DNA of 64,000 nt from Pseudoroseicyclus aestuarii (GCF_003217255.1 NZ_QJTE01000003.1:124001-188000); one strand, 5' to 3'. Numbered from the stretch's first letter, positions 35,707 to 45,196 are shown. Numbers and translations are program-made. Notes: generated by a model from the sequence alone, not told the origin.

Positions 35707-36516
35707 CTAGAAGCTGACCTCGACCCCCGGCAGGTCCAGCGCGCGCACCAGATCGCGCAGCTCCTGCCGGGCGGCGACGTTCGAGATGTTCAGCCGCTCG
35801 ACCCCGACGTCGCGCAGGTCCAGTAGGGTCAGGCCGCGCGGGAAAAGCTCGCGGAAAATGACCCGCTCGTTGAAGCCGGGCGCGGTGCGAAAGCCGATGC
35901 GCCGCGACAGCCGGTCCAGCGCGCTTTCCATCTTCTGCTTGTTGACCATGGCCTGCGCGCCAAGGCGGTTGCGCACCACGATCCAGTCGATCGGCGGCAG
36001 ACCCGCCTGCGACCGCAGCTGCCGCGCGTTCCAGACCATCTCGGAATAGACCGAGGGGCCGAGGATCGCCTCGCCGTCGGTGTCTATCCGCGCCAGCAGG
36101 TCGAAGTCGACGAAGCTGTCGTTCAGCGGCGTGACCAGCGTATCGGCCAGCGAATGGGCGACCTGGCTCAGGCGCGTGTGGCTGCCGGGGCAATCGATCA
36201 GGATGAAATCGCTGTCCGGCTCCAGCGCGGCGACGGCCGCCGAGAGGCGGTGGTCCGAGGGGTTCTCCCCGGGCTCGAGCGCGGTGGCGTCGATCTCGGG
36301 CAGATCGACATGGGCTGGTGTCGCCAGCGACAGCCCCTCCGCCTCGAGAAAGCGGCGCCGGTTGTCGATGTAGCGCCCGAGGCTTTTCTGCCGCAGGTCG
36401 AGGTCCAGCGTGCCGATCTTGTGCCCCATGCGCGCAAGCGCCGTCGCGAGATGCATCGAAACGGTGGATTTCCCCGCGCCGCCCTTCTCGTTACCCACGA
36501 CGATGATATGCGCCAT
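35707..36516 (-). CDS. mipZ: division-plane positioning ATPase MipZ
   Basis: ParA/MinD-superfamily ATPase of 269 residues that forms a polar gradient and blocks FtsZ assembly away from mid-cell in Caulobacter and relatives. The deviant Walker A KGGAGKST is at residues 11-18, the DLDLRQKSLGRY block and Walker B ILIDCPG follow, and the C-terminal half (NDSFVDFDLL, RNRLGAQAMVNK, RELFPRGLTLLDL) matches MipZ and not chromosome-partition ParA. Start ATG 36516 is chosen because MAHIIVVGNEKGG is the natural domain start. A ParB partner is not in the window. Confidence 0.93.
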   Translation of the reverse strand: MAHIIVVGNEKGGAGKSTVSMHLATALARMGHKIGTLDLDLRQKSLGRYIDNRRRFLEAEGLSLATPAHVDLPEIDATALEPGENPSDHRLSAAVAALEPDSDFILIDCPGSHTRLSQVAHSLADTLVTPLNDSFVDFDLLARIDTDGEAILGPSVYSEMVWNARQLRSQAGLPPIDWIVVRNRLGAQAMVNKQKMESALDRLSRRIGFRTAPGFNERVIFRELFPRGLTLLDLRDVGVERLNISNVAARQELRDLVRALDLPGVEVSF

Positions 36517-36877
36517 AATCTTCCGGCCGTTCCGCTGTGTCCAAGTCGCGGCACCATAGGCGGGGGCCTGCGGCAGGGAAAGCGGTGCACCGCCGATCAC
36601 GGCCCCGTCATCGGCATCGGTGCGCGGCTGTTGCAGCAGAACCGCTTGACGCGGGGCCCCGTCACCGCCATCTGGGGGGCAGGACGGGATCGGCCACGCG
36701 TGGGCCGCCGGGCGCAGACAGGATCCGCTGACAGCGATCGCGCCGCCCCTCCGATGCTTCCCAATTCACGCGGGGGAGGCCACGACCGGTCGGTGCCGGG
36801 GCCATGGGGGCCTCGCCGTCAGTGTCGGTCGTTTCCCCGCAGGCGGCTGCCCCTCGTGGCGCCGCAGAAGGATATTC
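36517..36877. other. 361-bp divergent intergenic region, no gene seen
   Basis: Between divergent mipZ and the helicase gene. No open frame looks coding. An imperfect 18-bp dyad (TGACGCGGGGCCCCGTCA, 36647-36664) is the only structure I see. The helicase ribosome site AAGGA is at the right end. Confidence 0.6.
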
Positions 36878-38200
36878 ATGGATTTCGACATGCTGGGGCT
36901 CTCGCCCCGCCTCATCGCTGCGCTCAAGGATCAGGGCATCACCGATCCGACCCCGATCCAGGCGCAGGCGATCCCGCACGCGATGAACGGGCGCGACGTC
37001 ATGGGCCTCGCGCAGACCGGCAGCGGCAAGACCGCCGCCTTCGGCCTGCCGATGATCGACGCGCTGATGAAGTCGGGCGAGAAGCCCGCACCCAAGGGGG
37101 CCTCGGCCCTCGTCCTCGCGCCGACGCGCGAGCTGGCCGCCCAGATCGAGGACAACCTCAAGGCCTATACGCGCGGCACCCATATCAAGACGATGCTGAT
37201 CGTCGGCGGTGCCGGCATGACCGGGCAGGTCCGCCGGATCGAGAAGGGCGTGCACGTCCTCGTGGCGACGCCGGGCCGGCTGATCGACCACCTCGACCGC
37301 GGCACGGTGGACCTCTCCTCGACCGAATTCCTCGTGCTGGACGAGGCCGACCAGATGCTCGACCTCGGCTTCATCCACGCGCTGCGCAAGATCGCGGCCC
37401 TGCTCCCGGCCGAGCGGCAGACGATGCTGTTCTCGGCCACGATGCCCAAGCAGATGGAAGAGCTGGCCGGCACCTACCTCAACAGCCCGGCCAAGGTGCA
37501 GGTGAACCCTCCGGGGCAGGCCGCCGAGAAGATCGACCAGTCGGTCCACTTCGTCGCCAAGACGGCCAAGACCGACCTGCTGGCGGAACTGCTCGGGCAG
37601 CACCGCGACGAGCTGGCGGTGGTCTTCGGCCGCACCAAGCACGGGATGGAGAAGCTGTCGCGTACCCTCGACAAGATGGGCTTCTCGGTGGCCTCGATCC
37701 ACGGCAACAAGAGCCAGGGCCAGCGGACCCGCGCCCTCGACGCCTTCAAGTCGGGTGACGTGCGGGTGCTGGTCGCCACGGATGTCGCGGCCCGCGGCCT
37801 CGACATTCCCGCCGTGCGCCACGTCTACAACTACGAGCTTCCGAACGTCGCGGATGCCTATGTGCACCGCATCGGCCGGACCGCCCGTGCCGGCGCCAGC
37901 GGCAAAGCCGTCGCGCTTTGCGCCCCCGACGAGATGGGCGAGCTCAAGGATATCGAGAAGCTGCTGAAGGGGCCGATCCCCGTGGCCTCCGGCGCCCGCT
38001 GGGAAGGCGGCGGCGAGAGCAAGCCGAACGGCGGCGGCGGTCGCGGTCGCGGCGGCAAGGGCCGCGGCGGCCCCGGTGGTGGCGGCCAGCGCGCGGGCGG
38101 TCAGGGTCGTCCGGCGGGGCAGGGCGCCCGTGCCGGAAAGCCTGGCGGTGGCGGCGGTAATCGCCGGCGGCGCAGCGGGGGCGGCGGCGCCGCCTCCTGA
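36878..38200 (+). CDS. DEAD-box ATP-dependent RNA helicase, RhlE-like
   Basis: 440 residues. Core motifs in order: Q motif PTPIQAQAIP, AQTGSGKT, PTRELA, TPGRL, DEAD, SAT, ATDVAARGLDI, HRIGRTARAG. The last 70 or so residues form a Gly/Arg-rich tail that binds RNA non-specifically. Members unwind structured RNA in ribosome assembly and cold adaptation. Monocistronic, with a strong intrinsic terminator at 38231-38262. Confidence 0.94.
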   Translation: MDFDMLGLSPRLIAALKDQGITDPTPIQAQAIPHAMNGRDVMGLAQTGSGKTAAFGLPMIDALMKSGEKPAPKGASALVLAPTRELAAQIEDNLKAYTRGTHIKTMLIVGGAGMTGQVRRIEKGVHVLVATPGRLIDHLDRGTVDLSSTEFLVLDEADQMLDLGFIHALRKIAALLPAERQTMLFSATMPKQMEELAGTYLNSPAKVQVNPPGQAAEKIDQSVHFVAKTAKTDLLAELLGQHRDELAVVFGRTKHGMEKLSRTLDKMGFSVASIHGNKSQGQRTRALDAFKSGDVRVLVATDVAARGLDIPAVRHVYNYELPNVADAYVHRIGRTARAGASGKAVALCAPDEMGELKDIEKLLKGPIPVASGARWEGGGESKPNGGGGRGRGGKGRGGPGGGGQRAGGQGRPAGQGARAGKPGGGGGNRRRRSGGGGAAS

Positions 38201-38230
38201 TCGCCTGCAGCGTCAGAGACTGAACAGCAG

Positions 38231-38262
38231 AACGGCGGCCCTTGGCGGGGCCGCCGTTTTTT
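38231..38262 (+). terminator. intrinsic terminator of the DEAD-box helicase gene
   Basis: AACGGCGGCCC and GGGCCGCCGTT form an 11-bp stem followed by a run of six T. Confidence 0.92.
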
Positions 38263-38303
38263 CGTTTCCGCGCCTGCCGACTGCGGCGCATATCCTGAAA
38301 CGC

Positions 38304-38331
38304 GAAACGCCGCCCCGAGGGGCGGCGTTTC
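38304..38331 (-). terminator. terminator of the rplS/rpmE side
   Basis: A 12-bp perfect stem GAAACGCCGCCC/GGGCGGCGTTTC with a four-base loop, 30 nt beyond the rpmE stop; on the minus strand it is followed by GCGTTTC. Confidence 0.8.
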
Positions 38332-38360
38332 GTCGATGATCGTCTGGCGCGGGGCGCAGC

Positions 38361-38582
38361 TTAGAAGCTGAGGCCGGCGTACTTGTTCTTGAACTTCGAC
38401 ACGCGGCCGCCGGTGTCCATCAGGCGCGAGGAGCCGCCGGTCCAGGCCGGGTGCGAGCTGGGATCGATGTCGAGCGTCAGCGTGTCGCCCTCCTTGCCCC
38501 AGGTCGACTTCATCTGGACGGTGGAGCCATCGGTCAGCTTGACGTCGACGACGTGGTAGTCGGGATGGATTTCCGCTTTCAT
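38361..38582 (-). CDS. rpmE: 50S ribosomal protein L31
   Basis: 73 residues starting [20 protein letters not shown]. The four zinc-binding cysteines of type A L31 are absent, giving the C-minus form usual in alphaproteobacteria. It lies 11 nt after rplS on the same strand and ends the translation cluster. Confidence 0.95.
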   Translation of the reverse strand: MKAEIHPDYHVVDVKLTDGSTVQMKSTWGKEGDTLTLDIDPSSHPAWTGGSSRLMDTGGRVSKFKNKYAGLSF

Positions 38583-38593
38583 CGCACTGATCC

Positions 38594-38986
38594 TCAGGCC
38601 TGGGCCCCGGCCTTGTCGGCCTTGGGCTTGTAGTTGGTGTCTTCGACGATACGGGCGGATTTGCCGCGACGCGAGCGCAGGAAGTACAGCTTGGCGCGAC
38701 GGACCTTGCCGCGGCGGACCACGGTGATCGCCTCGATGTTGGTCGAGAACAGCGGGAAGACGCGCTCGACGCCCTCGCCGAAGGAAATCTTGCGGACGGT
38801 GAAGCTGCCGGCGATGCCGTGGCCGTTCTTGCGGCTGATGCAGACGCCTTCGTAGTTCTGCACGCGGGTGCGCGTGCCTTCCGTCACCTTGTAGCCGACG
38901 CGGACGGTGTCGCCCGGCTTGAAGTCGGGGATCTCTTTCCCCAGCGAGGCGATTTGCTCCGCCTCGATCTGTGCGATCAGGTCCAT
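38594..38986 (-). CDS. rplS: 50S ribosomal protein L19
   Basis: 130 residues; [29 protein letters not shown] and [21 protein letters not shown] are canonical L19 blocks. L19 sits at the 30S-50S interface. Start ATG 38986 follows AGGAGT. The C-terminus has a short Lys/Ala extension. Downstream of trmD by 54 nt. Confidence 0.97.
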   Translation of the reverse strand: MDLIAQIEAEQIASLGKEIPDFKPGDTVRVGYKVTEGTRTRVQNYEGVCISRKNGHGIAGSFTVRKISFGEGVERVFPLFSTNIEAITVVRRGKVRRAKLYFLRSRRGKSARIVEDTNYKPKADKAGAQA

Positions 38987-39040
38987 GCCTGTCACTCCTA
39001 ACTTGTGCCCGCGGTTGGCCCGCGAAGATGTGGTGCCGCC

Positions 39041-39877
39041 TCAGAGCTCTCGGTCTTCGTCCGGGTCCCCACCGCGCGTTGCGCGATAAGCCCGCCAGAG
39101 ATCAGGCCTGCGTTCCTTTGTCAGCCTTTCGGCCATGTCCCGGCGCCATTCCGTGATCTTCGCGTGGTGGCCCGACAGAAGAATGTCGGGGATTGCGAGA
39201 CCGTTCCAGACGGCGGGCTTGGTATATTGCGGATGCTCAAGAAGTCCGTGCGAAAAGGATTCCTCTTCGACGGATTCGTGATTCCCCAGCACGCGCGGTA
39301 TAAGGCGCACACAGGCGTCGATCAAGGCCTGCGCCGCAATCTCGCCTCCTGTCAAGACAAAGTCGCCAAGGCTGACCTCGGTCAGGCCGTAGCCGTCGAT
39401 CACGCGCTGGTCCACGCCCTCGAACCGCCCGCAGACGAGGACCGCGCCGGGCCCGGCGGCAAGCTGCCGCGCCATGGCTTGCGTAAAGGGCCGCCCGCGC
39501 GGCGAGAGCATCAGCCGCGCCGCTCCTTGCGGCGCCGTTTCGAGCGCGGCGTCGAGGGCGCGCGACAGCACGTCGGGCCGCAGCACCATGCCGGCGCCGC
39601 CGCCCGCGGGCGTGTCGTCGACATTCCTGTGCCGCCCCTCGCCGAAGGGCCGCAGGTCATGCAGGTGAAGCTGCCAGAGGCCGTCCTTCAGCGCGCGTCC
39701 CGTCAGGCTTTCGCCCAGAACGCCCGGAAAGGCCTCGGGAAGGAGGGTCACGACACTCGCCGACCAGGCGCGGGCCAGGTCGGGGCTGTCGGTCATCAGC
39801 TCCTTCGGACGTGCAATCGGCCGGGCGCGCAGGCGTCCGGCCGATCGGGGTGTGTCGGTGCTGTCATCTTGGCTCAT
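39041..39877 (-). CDS. trmD: tRNA (guanine-37-N1)-methyltransferase
   Basis: Methylates G37 of tRNAs with G at position 36, preventing frameshifting. 278 residues from ATG 39877. Trefoil-knot blocks are [29 protein letters not shown] and [11 protein letters not shown]. The first 27 residues are an extension also seen in some Rhodobacteraceae TrmD; ATG 39796, with AAGGAG only 3 nt upstream, is the alternative start just before the conserved [11 protein letters not shown]. Part of the rpsP-rimM-trmD-rplS order, but separated from rimM by a DUF1328 gene. Confidence 0.95.
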   Translation of the reverse strand: MSQDDSTDTPRSAGRLRARPIARPKELMTDSPDLARAWSASVVTLLPEAFPGVLGESLTGRALKDGLWQLHLHDLRPFGEGRHRNVDDTPAGGGAGMVLRPDVLSRALDAALETAPQGAARLMLSPRGRPFTQAMARQLAAGPGAVLVCGRFEGVDQRVIDGYGLTEVSLGDFVLTGGEIAAQALIDACVRLIPRVLGNHESVEEESFSHGLLEHPQYTKPAVWNGLAIPDILLSGHHAKITEWRRDMAERLTKERRPDLWRAYRATRGGDPDEDREL

Positions 39878-39919
39878 CGCGCCGCTCTAGCGCGGGCGAC
39901 GGGTCAGCGGCAAGCGGCG

Positions 39920-40084
39920 TCAGGACGCGAGGCCGATGACCCCGAAGAGCACGAGCAGGAAGAGGATGACGACGATGATCGCCAGCCATTTCGCGCCGGT
40001 CAGGGCGATGCCCGAGACGCTGTTCATGCCAAGCAGGCCGGCAACGGCGGCAATGGCGAGAAGGATGAGAATCCATTCGATCAT
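39920..40084 (-). CDS. DUF1328 (UPF0391) small membrane protein
   Basis: 54 residues, two hydrophobic helices around GMNSVSGIALTGAKW, matching the DUF1328 pattern. Function unknown; relatives are repeatedly reported among stress-induced small membrane proteins. AAAGGT precedes ATG 40084 at 6 nt. It sits inside the rimM-trmD interval and has its own stress-type promoter (40137-40161), so it is likely expressed separately from the ribosomal genes. Confidence 0.85.
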   Translation of the reverse strand: MIEWILILLAIAAVAGLLGMNSVSGIALTGAKWLAIIVVILFLLVLFGVIGLAS

Positions 40085-40136
40085 GATCGGACCTTTCGTT
40101 TTCCTTGGCCGTGGTGGCCCGGGTCTTGGAAAGGCA

Positions 40137-40161
40137 AACCCTGTCGTGCGGGCGCGGTTCC
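40137..40161 (-). promoter_or_regulatory. EcfG-type promoter of the DUF1328 gene
   Basis: On the minus strand GGAAC (40161-40157), 16-nt spacer, GGTT (40140-40137), 52 nt before the ATG at 40084. Confidence 0.6.
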
Positions 40162-40219
40162 GCGGCGCTGCTGCTGCCGCCGCGGCCGTGGCGCAAAGGT
40201 CACGCGTGCGAGCGGCAGG

Positions 40220-40726
40220 CTAGAACAGCCCCTCGGGCGGATCGGCGACGATGCGGCCCGTGCCCAGATCGACAGTCGGCACCGCTTCGCGGGTGAAGGG
40301 CAGCAGGACCGTCGCGCTTGCCCCCTCGGGGCGGATTTCCAGCAGGTCGCCGGCGCCGTGGTCGTGCACCGCCGTCACCCGGCCCAGGGCCGTGCCGCCG
40401 GTGTCGAAGACCGACAGGCCGATGAGATCGCTGTGGTAGTATTCGTCGTCCGGAAGGGCGGGAAGGCGGCTGCGCTCGGCCAGCAGCAGGGTGCCGCGCA
40501 GGGCATCGGCCTCTTCCTTGGTGGTGATGCCCGAGACGCGCGCGGTCAGCGCATTGGCGGTGCGCCCGGTGATCACGATCTGCTCGAAAAGGCGCCCGCC
40601 CTCGGTCGTCAGCGGGAGGTAGTCGGCGATGGCCTCAGGCTCGGCGCAGAAGGACTTGAGACGCACTTCGCCCTGCACCCCGTAGGCGCCCGAGAGCGAT
40701 CCCACCGCGATATGGCTGTCGTCCAT
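40220..40726 (-). CDS. rimM: ribosome maturation factor RimM
   Basis: 16S rRNA processing protein that binds S19 during 30S assembly. 168 residues: the N-terminal RimM barrel (HIAVGSLSGAYGVQGEVRLKSF) and the PRC-barrel (YYHSDLIGLSVFDTGGTALGRVTAVHDHGAGDLLEI). ATG 40726 is preferred as it begins just before the conserved block; ATG 40738 adds four residues. Neither has a strong ribosome site, suggesting coupling to rpsP. Confidence 0.95.
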   Translation of the reverse strand: MDDSHIAVGSLSGAYGVQGEVRLKSFCAEPEAIADYLPLTTEGGRLFEQIVITGRTANALTARVSGITTKEEADALRGTLLLAERSRLPALPDDEYYHSDLIGLSVFDTGGTALGRVTAVHDHGAGDLLEIRPEGASATVLLPFTREAVPTVDLGTGRIVADPPEGLF

Positions 40727-40802
40727 GTCCCGTCCCATCGGCTTGTCCGTGGCGGCGCCGGCGGCGGGGGCAGGGTGCCCCGCGCCGCCGGCGCCAGTGC
40801 GA

Positions 40803-41180
40803 TTACTCGGCGGCGGCTTCGGCCGCGGCTTCCTCGGCCGGGGCAGCGGCGCGCGCGGCCTTCTTCTCGGCACGCTCCTGCGCGGCCTTGCCGGGCTTCG
40901 CCTTGTTCGGGTTGTTGCGCTCGGTCTTCTCGCGGACGCCGGCGGCCTCGAGCATGCGGGCCACGCGATCGGTCGGCTGGGCGCCCTTGGCGATCCATTC
41001 CTGGACCTTCTCGACGTCCATCTTCACGCGGTCCTCGCTGTCCTTCGGGAGCAGCGGGTTGTAGGTGCCCAGCTTCTCGAGGAAGCGGCCGTCGCGCGGC
41101 ATGCGGCTGTCGGTGGCGACGATCGAGTAGTGCGGGCGCTTCTTGGAGCCGCCGCGGGCGAGCCGGATTTTCATGGCCAT
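40803..41180 (-). CDS. rpsP: 30S ribosomal protein S16
   Basis: 125 residues; [40 protein letters not shown] region is canonical. The C-terminus carries the Ala/Glu/Lys-rich tail common in alphaproteobacterial S16. AGGAGA precedes ATG 41180 at 7 nt. Confidence 0.97.
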   Translation of the reverse strand: MAMKIRLARGGSKKRPHYSIVATDSRMPRDGRFLEKLGTYNPLLPKDSEDRVKMDVEKVQEWIAKGAQPTDRVARMLEAAGVREKTERNNPNKAKPGKAAQERAEKKAARAAAPAEEAAAEAAAE

Positions 41181-41219
41181 GACTGTATCTCCTGTCTGAT
41201 GGCGGTGAGGGGAGGTCCC

Positions 41220-41534
41220 TCAGGATTTGTGCATCTCGTGATGCTTGATGACTTCCCGGATGATGAAGCCCAGGAATTTCTTGGCGAATTCGGGGTCGAG
41301 GTCGGCCGCCTCCGCCAATTCCGTCAGCCGCGCGATCTGCGCGGCCTCGCGTGCCGGGTCGGCGGGCGGCAGGTCGTGCTCTGCCTTGAGCCGGCCCACG
41401 GCCTGCGTATGCTTGAACCGCTCGCCCAGCGTGTAGACGAGGATCGCGTCGAGCCGGTCGATGCTCTCGCGGTGCTCCTTGAGGAGTGCAGCCGCGCGCT
41501 CGGCGGCGTCGGTGCTGTTGCCCGGCCCGCTCAT
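41220..41534 (-). CDS. chorismate mutase, AroQ class
   Basis: Converts chorismate to prephenate for phenylalanine and tyrosine synthesis. 104 residues, all-helical monofunctional AroQ type: the ID-RLDAILVYTLGERF helix, the K in GRLKAEHDLPPADPAREAAQ and the C-terminal FIIREVIKHHE. Starts within the GNAT stop (ATGA). Its position between ffh and rpsP is typical for Rhodobacterales. Confidence 0.92.
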   Translation of the reverse strand: MSGPGNSTDAAERAAALLKEHRESIDRLDAILVYTLGERFKHTQAVGRLKAEHDLPPADPAREAAQIARLTELAEAADLDPEFAKKFLGFIIREVIKHHEMHKS

Positions 41535-42049
41535 GCCGCGGTCTCCTCGAGTGCGGGATGGCGCCAGATCTGCACCGTCTTGCCAAACAGCGTATGATCG
41601 CGCTCGTAGCTGGCGCCAAGGCGGCGGGCGAGCGTCAGGGAGCGGGCGTTGGCCGGGTCGATCATGCTCATCAGCGGCCCAAGGCCGAGGCGCGTCGCGG
41701 CATCGCGGCGCGCGGCAATCGCGGCCTCGTAGGCATAGCCCTTGCCTTCGGCGCCCTCGAACAGGCTCCAGCCCAGCTCGGGCTCGGGCCAGTCGAAGTT
41801 GTTCAGCACGCCGACCCGTCCGATGGTGGCGCCGGTCGACCGCTCTTCGACGGTCCAGTTGCCGTAGCCCTTGATCACCCAGTGCCCGGCCTGGGCCAGA
41901 AGGTATTTCCAGGCCTCGCCCCGCTCGGGAGAGTTGCTGACGAACTGCGCCCGCTCACTCGCCATGAAGGCGGCGGTGGCGTCAAAATCACCCTCGCGCG
42001 GCAGGCGCAGGATCAGACGCTCCGTCTCGATCGGGTCGGGCAGGATCAT
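41531..42049 (-). CDS. GNAT family N-acetyltransferase, RimJ/RimL-like
   Basis: 172-residue acetyltransferase of the type that acetylates ribosomal proteins or small amines. The N-terminal ETERLILRLPREGDF motif is the RimJ/L hallmark; the acetyl-CoA loop is EGKGYAYEAAIAARRDA. Overlaps ffh and the chorismate mutase gene by 4 nt each, so it is embedded in the cluster. The substrate is unknown. Confidence 0.88.
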   Translation of the reverse strand: MILPDPIETERLILRLPREGDFDATAAFMASERAQFVSNSPERGEAWKYLLAQAGHWVIKGYGNWTVEERSTGATIGRVGVLNNFDWPEPELGWSLFEGAEGKGYAYEAAIAARRDAATRLGLGPLMSMIDPANARSLTLARRLGASYERDHTLFGKTVQIWRHPALEETAA

Positions 42050-43551
42050 TTCTTTTTCCCAAAGCCGGAGAGGCCGCGCGGCAACCCGCCGCCGCCCATG
42101 CCGGGCATCCCGCCCATGCCGCGGGGCATCTGCTGGCCCATCATCTTGGCCGCCTGCTGCATCGCCGCGGGATCGTTCACGTCGGGCACATCGCCCATGC
42201 CGGGGGCGTTCTTGCCGAACATGCCCTTCATGGCCTGCTTGAGCATCCCGCCCTTGCCGAGCTTCTTCATCACGTCGGCCATCTGCTTCTGCTGCTTGAG
42301 AAGCTTGTTCAGCTCCTGCACCTCGAGGCCGGCGCCGGCGGCGATGCGCTTCTTGCGGCTGGCCTGCAGAAGCTCGGGATTGGCGCGCTCCTTCTTGGTC
42401 ATCGACTGGATCAGCGCGATCTGCCGCTTGACCATGGTGTCGTCGATGCCGGCGGCGCTGGCCTGCTTGGACATCTTGCCCATGCCGGGCATCATGCCCA
42501 TCAGGCTTTCCATGCCGCCCATCTTGAGCATCTGCTCGAGCTGCATCTTCAGGTCGTTCATGTTGAAGCGGCCCTTCTGGAACCGCTTCATCATGCGCTC
42601 GGCCTGCTCGGCCTCGATCGTCTGCTGCGCCTTCTCGACGAGGCTGACGATATCGCCCATCCCGAGGATGCGGCCCGCGATGCGCTCGGCCTCGAAGGTC
42701 TCGATGGCGTCCATCTTCTCGCCGAGGCCGACGAAGCGGATCGGCTTGCCGGTGACCTTGCGCATCGACAGGGCGGCACCGCCGCGCCCGTCGCCGTCCA
42801 TCCGCGTGAGCACCACGCCCGTGACGCCGATCTTGTCGTCGAACTCTGTCGCGACGTTGACCGCGTCCTGGCCGGTCAGGCCGTCGACCACCAGCAGCGT
42901 CTCGCGCGGGTTGGCGACATCGCGCACCTCGGCCGCCTGCTGGATCAGCTCGGCGTCGATATGCAGCCGCCCGGCAGTATCCAGCATGTAGACGTCGTAG
43001 CCGCCCATCGCCGCCTGCGTCTTGGCGCGCTTGGCGATCTGGACCGGCGTCTCGCCCTTGATGATCGGCAGCGTGTCGACGCCGATCTGCGTGCCGAGGA
43101 TCGCCAGCTGCTCCATCGCCGCGGGGCGGTTGGTGTCGAGCGAGGCCATGAGCACGCGCTTGCCCTCGCGGTCCTTGAGCCGCTTGGCCAGCTTCGCCGT
43201 CGTCGTCGTCTTGCCCGAGCCCTGCAGGCCGACCATCAGGATCGGCGCGGGCGGGTTGTCGATCTTCAGCTTGCCGGGATCGCTGTCACCCTGCAGCGTG
43301 GCGACCAGCTCGTCATGGACGATCTTCACGACCTGCTGGCCGGGGGTGACCGATTTCGTCACCGCTTGGCCGGTCGCCTTGTCCTGCACCGACTTGACGA
43401 AGTCGCGCGCCACCGACAGCGAGACGTCGGCCTCGAGCAGGGCGGTGCGCACCTCGCGCAGGGCGGTCTTGACGTCGTCGTCCGACAGCGCGCCTTGCTT
43501 GGTCAGGCGGTCGAAGACGCCGGAGAGGCGGTCGGAGAGAGAGTCGAACAT
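42046..43551 (-). CDS. ffh: signal recognition particle protein Ffh
   Basis: GTPase that with 4.5S RNA targets nascent membrane proteins to FtsY and the translocon. 501 residues: N domain, G domain (GLQGSGKTTTTAKLA, DTAGR, TRMDGDGRGG) and a Met-rich M domain (MMGMMPGMGKM, GMGGMPGMGGGG). AAAGGA precedes ATG 43551 at 5 nt. First gene of the minus-strand cluster; divergent from the LysR gene. Confidence 0.97.
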   Translation of the reverse strand: MFDSLSDRLSGVFDRLTKQGALSDDDVKTALREVRTALLEADVSLSVARDFVKSVQDKATGQAVTKSVTPGQQVVKIVHDELVATLQGDSDPGKLKIDNPPAPILMVGLQGSGKTTTTAKLAKRLKDREGKRVLMASLDTNRPAAMEQLAILGTQIGVDTLPIIKGETPVQIAKRAKTQAAMGGYDVYMLDTAGRLHIDAELIQQAAEVRDVANPRETLLVVDGLTGQDAVNVATEFDDKIGVTGVVLTRMDGDGRGGAALSMRKVTGKPIRFVGLGEKMDAIETFEAERIAGRILGMGDIVSLVEKAQQTIEAEQAERMMKRFQKGRFNMNDLKMQLEQMLKMGGMESLMGMMPGMGKMSKQASAAGIDDTMVKRQIALIQSMTKKERANPELLQASRKKRIAAGAGLEVQELNKLLKQQKQMADVMKKLGKGGMLKQAMKGMFGKNAPGMGDVPDVNDPAAMQQAAKMMGQQMPRGMGGMPGMGGGGLPRGLSGFGKKK

Positions 43552-43831
43552 CGCGGTCCTTTCCATCCGGGCCGTCCGGCCCTGTGCCCCAAACTGGGGC
43601 CGGACCAAGCGGGTCGCAACAACGGCCCAACGCGGAACGGCGCCCGTGGGCGCAACGCGCTGACGGACGGCGATCCCCAAAAGGGCGGGGACCGAAAGCC
43701 GGGGGCCTTCGGGGTTAGGCCGGGCTGATACCCCCATCGGGCGCCCGGCGTCAAGAGGCGCGGGGCATCCGGGGCTTTCCCTTGCCTTTGCGGGCCGTTA
43801 TCCCTTGCGGGTGCAACCGAGAGGACCGCGC

Positions 43832-44707
43832 ATGGATAGCTGGGACGAGATCAGGACCGCGTTTCAGGTCGCGCGGCTGGGCACCGTCTCGGGCGCGGCA
43901 GAGGCGCTCGGGGTGCACCACGCGACGGTGATCCGCCATGTCGACGCGCTCGAGACGCGGCTGGGGGTGAAGCTGTTCCAGCGCCATGCCCGCGGCTATA
44001 CCCCGACCGAGGCCGGGCGCGACCTTCTGACGGTCGCGCAAAGCACCGACCACCAGTTCGCCCAGCTTGCCGGGCGGCTGCGCGGCGGGCGCGACGGGAT
44101 CGACGGCGAGCTTGTCGTCACCTCGATCGAGGCGCTGACGCACCGCGTCACCCCGATCCTCGTGGAGCTGCAGGCCGCGCATCCGGGGCTGAGCGTGCGC
44201 TACCTGACCGGCGGGCGGCTGTTCCGCCTTGAATACGGCGAGGCGCATGTCGCGATCCGCGCCGGCGCCGCGCCCAGCCAGCCCGACAACGTGGTGCAGC
44301 CACTCTTCACCCAGAGCGTCTCGATGGTCGCCTCTGACGCCTACGTGCAGCGCCACGGCCTGCCCGAGGGGTTGAGCGATCTGCAGCAGCACCGCTTCGT
44401 CTGCGCCGATGAGAACGGCCCCCGCGCGCCGTTCCACCGCTGGCTGCAGGACACGGTCCCGGCCGAGAACATCGTCTTCCGCGTCCATGACCACCGCAGC
44501 GAGCGGGCGGCAATCATGGCCGGCGCCGGCATCGGCTTCGTCGCCTCGGACGAGGCGGCCGCCGACGACAGCCTGCACGAGGTACTCCCCCCGCGCGAGG
44601 ACTGGGGGTCGCAGTTTTGGCTGGTGACCCACGTGGACCTGCACCGCAGCGCCAAGGTGCAGGCGGTGCTCAAGGCCCTGAAGGAGGCCTCGAAGGGCTG
44701 GGGCTAA
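43832..44707 (+). CDS. LysR family transcriptional regulator
   Basis: 291 residues. N-terminal winged helix (FQVARLGTVSGAAEALGVHHATVIRHVDALE), linker helix and a periplasmic-binding-protein-like effector domain. GAGAGGA precedes ATG 43832. The neighbours, divergent ffh and a convergent ArsR gene, are not obvious targets. The stop shares bases with the ArsR stop (CTAA at 44704). Confidence 0.88.
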   Translation: MDSWDEIRTAFQVARLGTVSGAAEALGVHHATVIRHVDALETRLGVKLFQRHARGYTPTEAGRDLLTVAQSTDHQFAQLAGRLRGGRDGIDGELVVTSIEALTHRVTPILVELQAAHPGLSVRYLTGGRLFRLEYGEAHVAIRAGAAPSQPDNVVQPLFTQSVSMVASDAYVQRHGLPEGLSDLQQHRFVCADENGPRAPFHRWLQDTVPAENIVFRVHDHRSERAAIMAGAGIGFVASDEAAADDSLHEVLPPREDWGSQFWLVTHVDLHRSAKVQAVLKALKEASKGWG

Positions 44708-45051
44708 TTGGCCTCTTCAGGCGCCTGGCCTGCCAGCGCCTCCTGATCGAGAAAACGCTCGAAGGCGTCGAGGTCGACCGCCTCGATCAACCCGAAGCCC
44801 AGCATCCAGGCGCTGGCTTCGCGCAGGGCGTCGGGCTCGAGCCGGCACCAGCGCAGCCTTCCGCGCCGCTCCTGGCTGATGAGGCCGGCGCCGGCGAGCA
44901 CGCCGAGGTGCTTCGACACCGCCGCGAGAGAGATGGTGAAGGCCCCGGCGACATCCGTCACGGCCATGTCGTCCTCGAGCAGCAGGGCCAGGATCGCCCG
45001 CCGCGTCGGATCGGCCAGAGCCGCGAAAACCATGTCGAGCCTTTGGGACAT
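44704..45051 (-). CDS. ArsR family transcriptional regulator
   Basis: 115-residue winged-helix repressor. DPTRRAILALLLEDDMAVTDVAGAFTISLAAVSKHLGVLAGAGLI is the ArsR helix-turn-helix. The metal-binding ELCVC motif is absent, so this is the non-metal, SRPBCC-associated type. It is divergent from the atp operon with a 204-bp gap that carries the atp promoter. Target unknown. Confidence 0.86.
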   Translation of the reverse strand: MSQRLDMVFAALADPTRRAILALLLEDDMAVTDVAGAFTISLAAVSKHLGVLAGAGLISQERRGRLRWCRLEPDALREASAWMLGFGLIEAVDLDAFERFLDQEALAGQAPEEAN

Positions 45052-45196
45052 GAGGCGGTAAAGCGCATCCCGCGCGGGCAACGTCAACCGTCCGGTTGAA
45101 TGTCCCGGAGGTGCGAGGCAGCCGGCGCCGTACCTGCGCGCGCCATGATGGCAACCTGAATCGTGAGTGTTGCCAGAGGGTTAGGCCAAGCGCATA

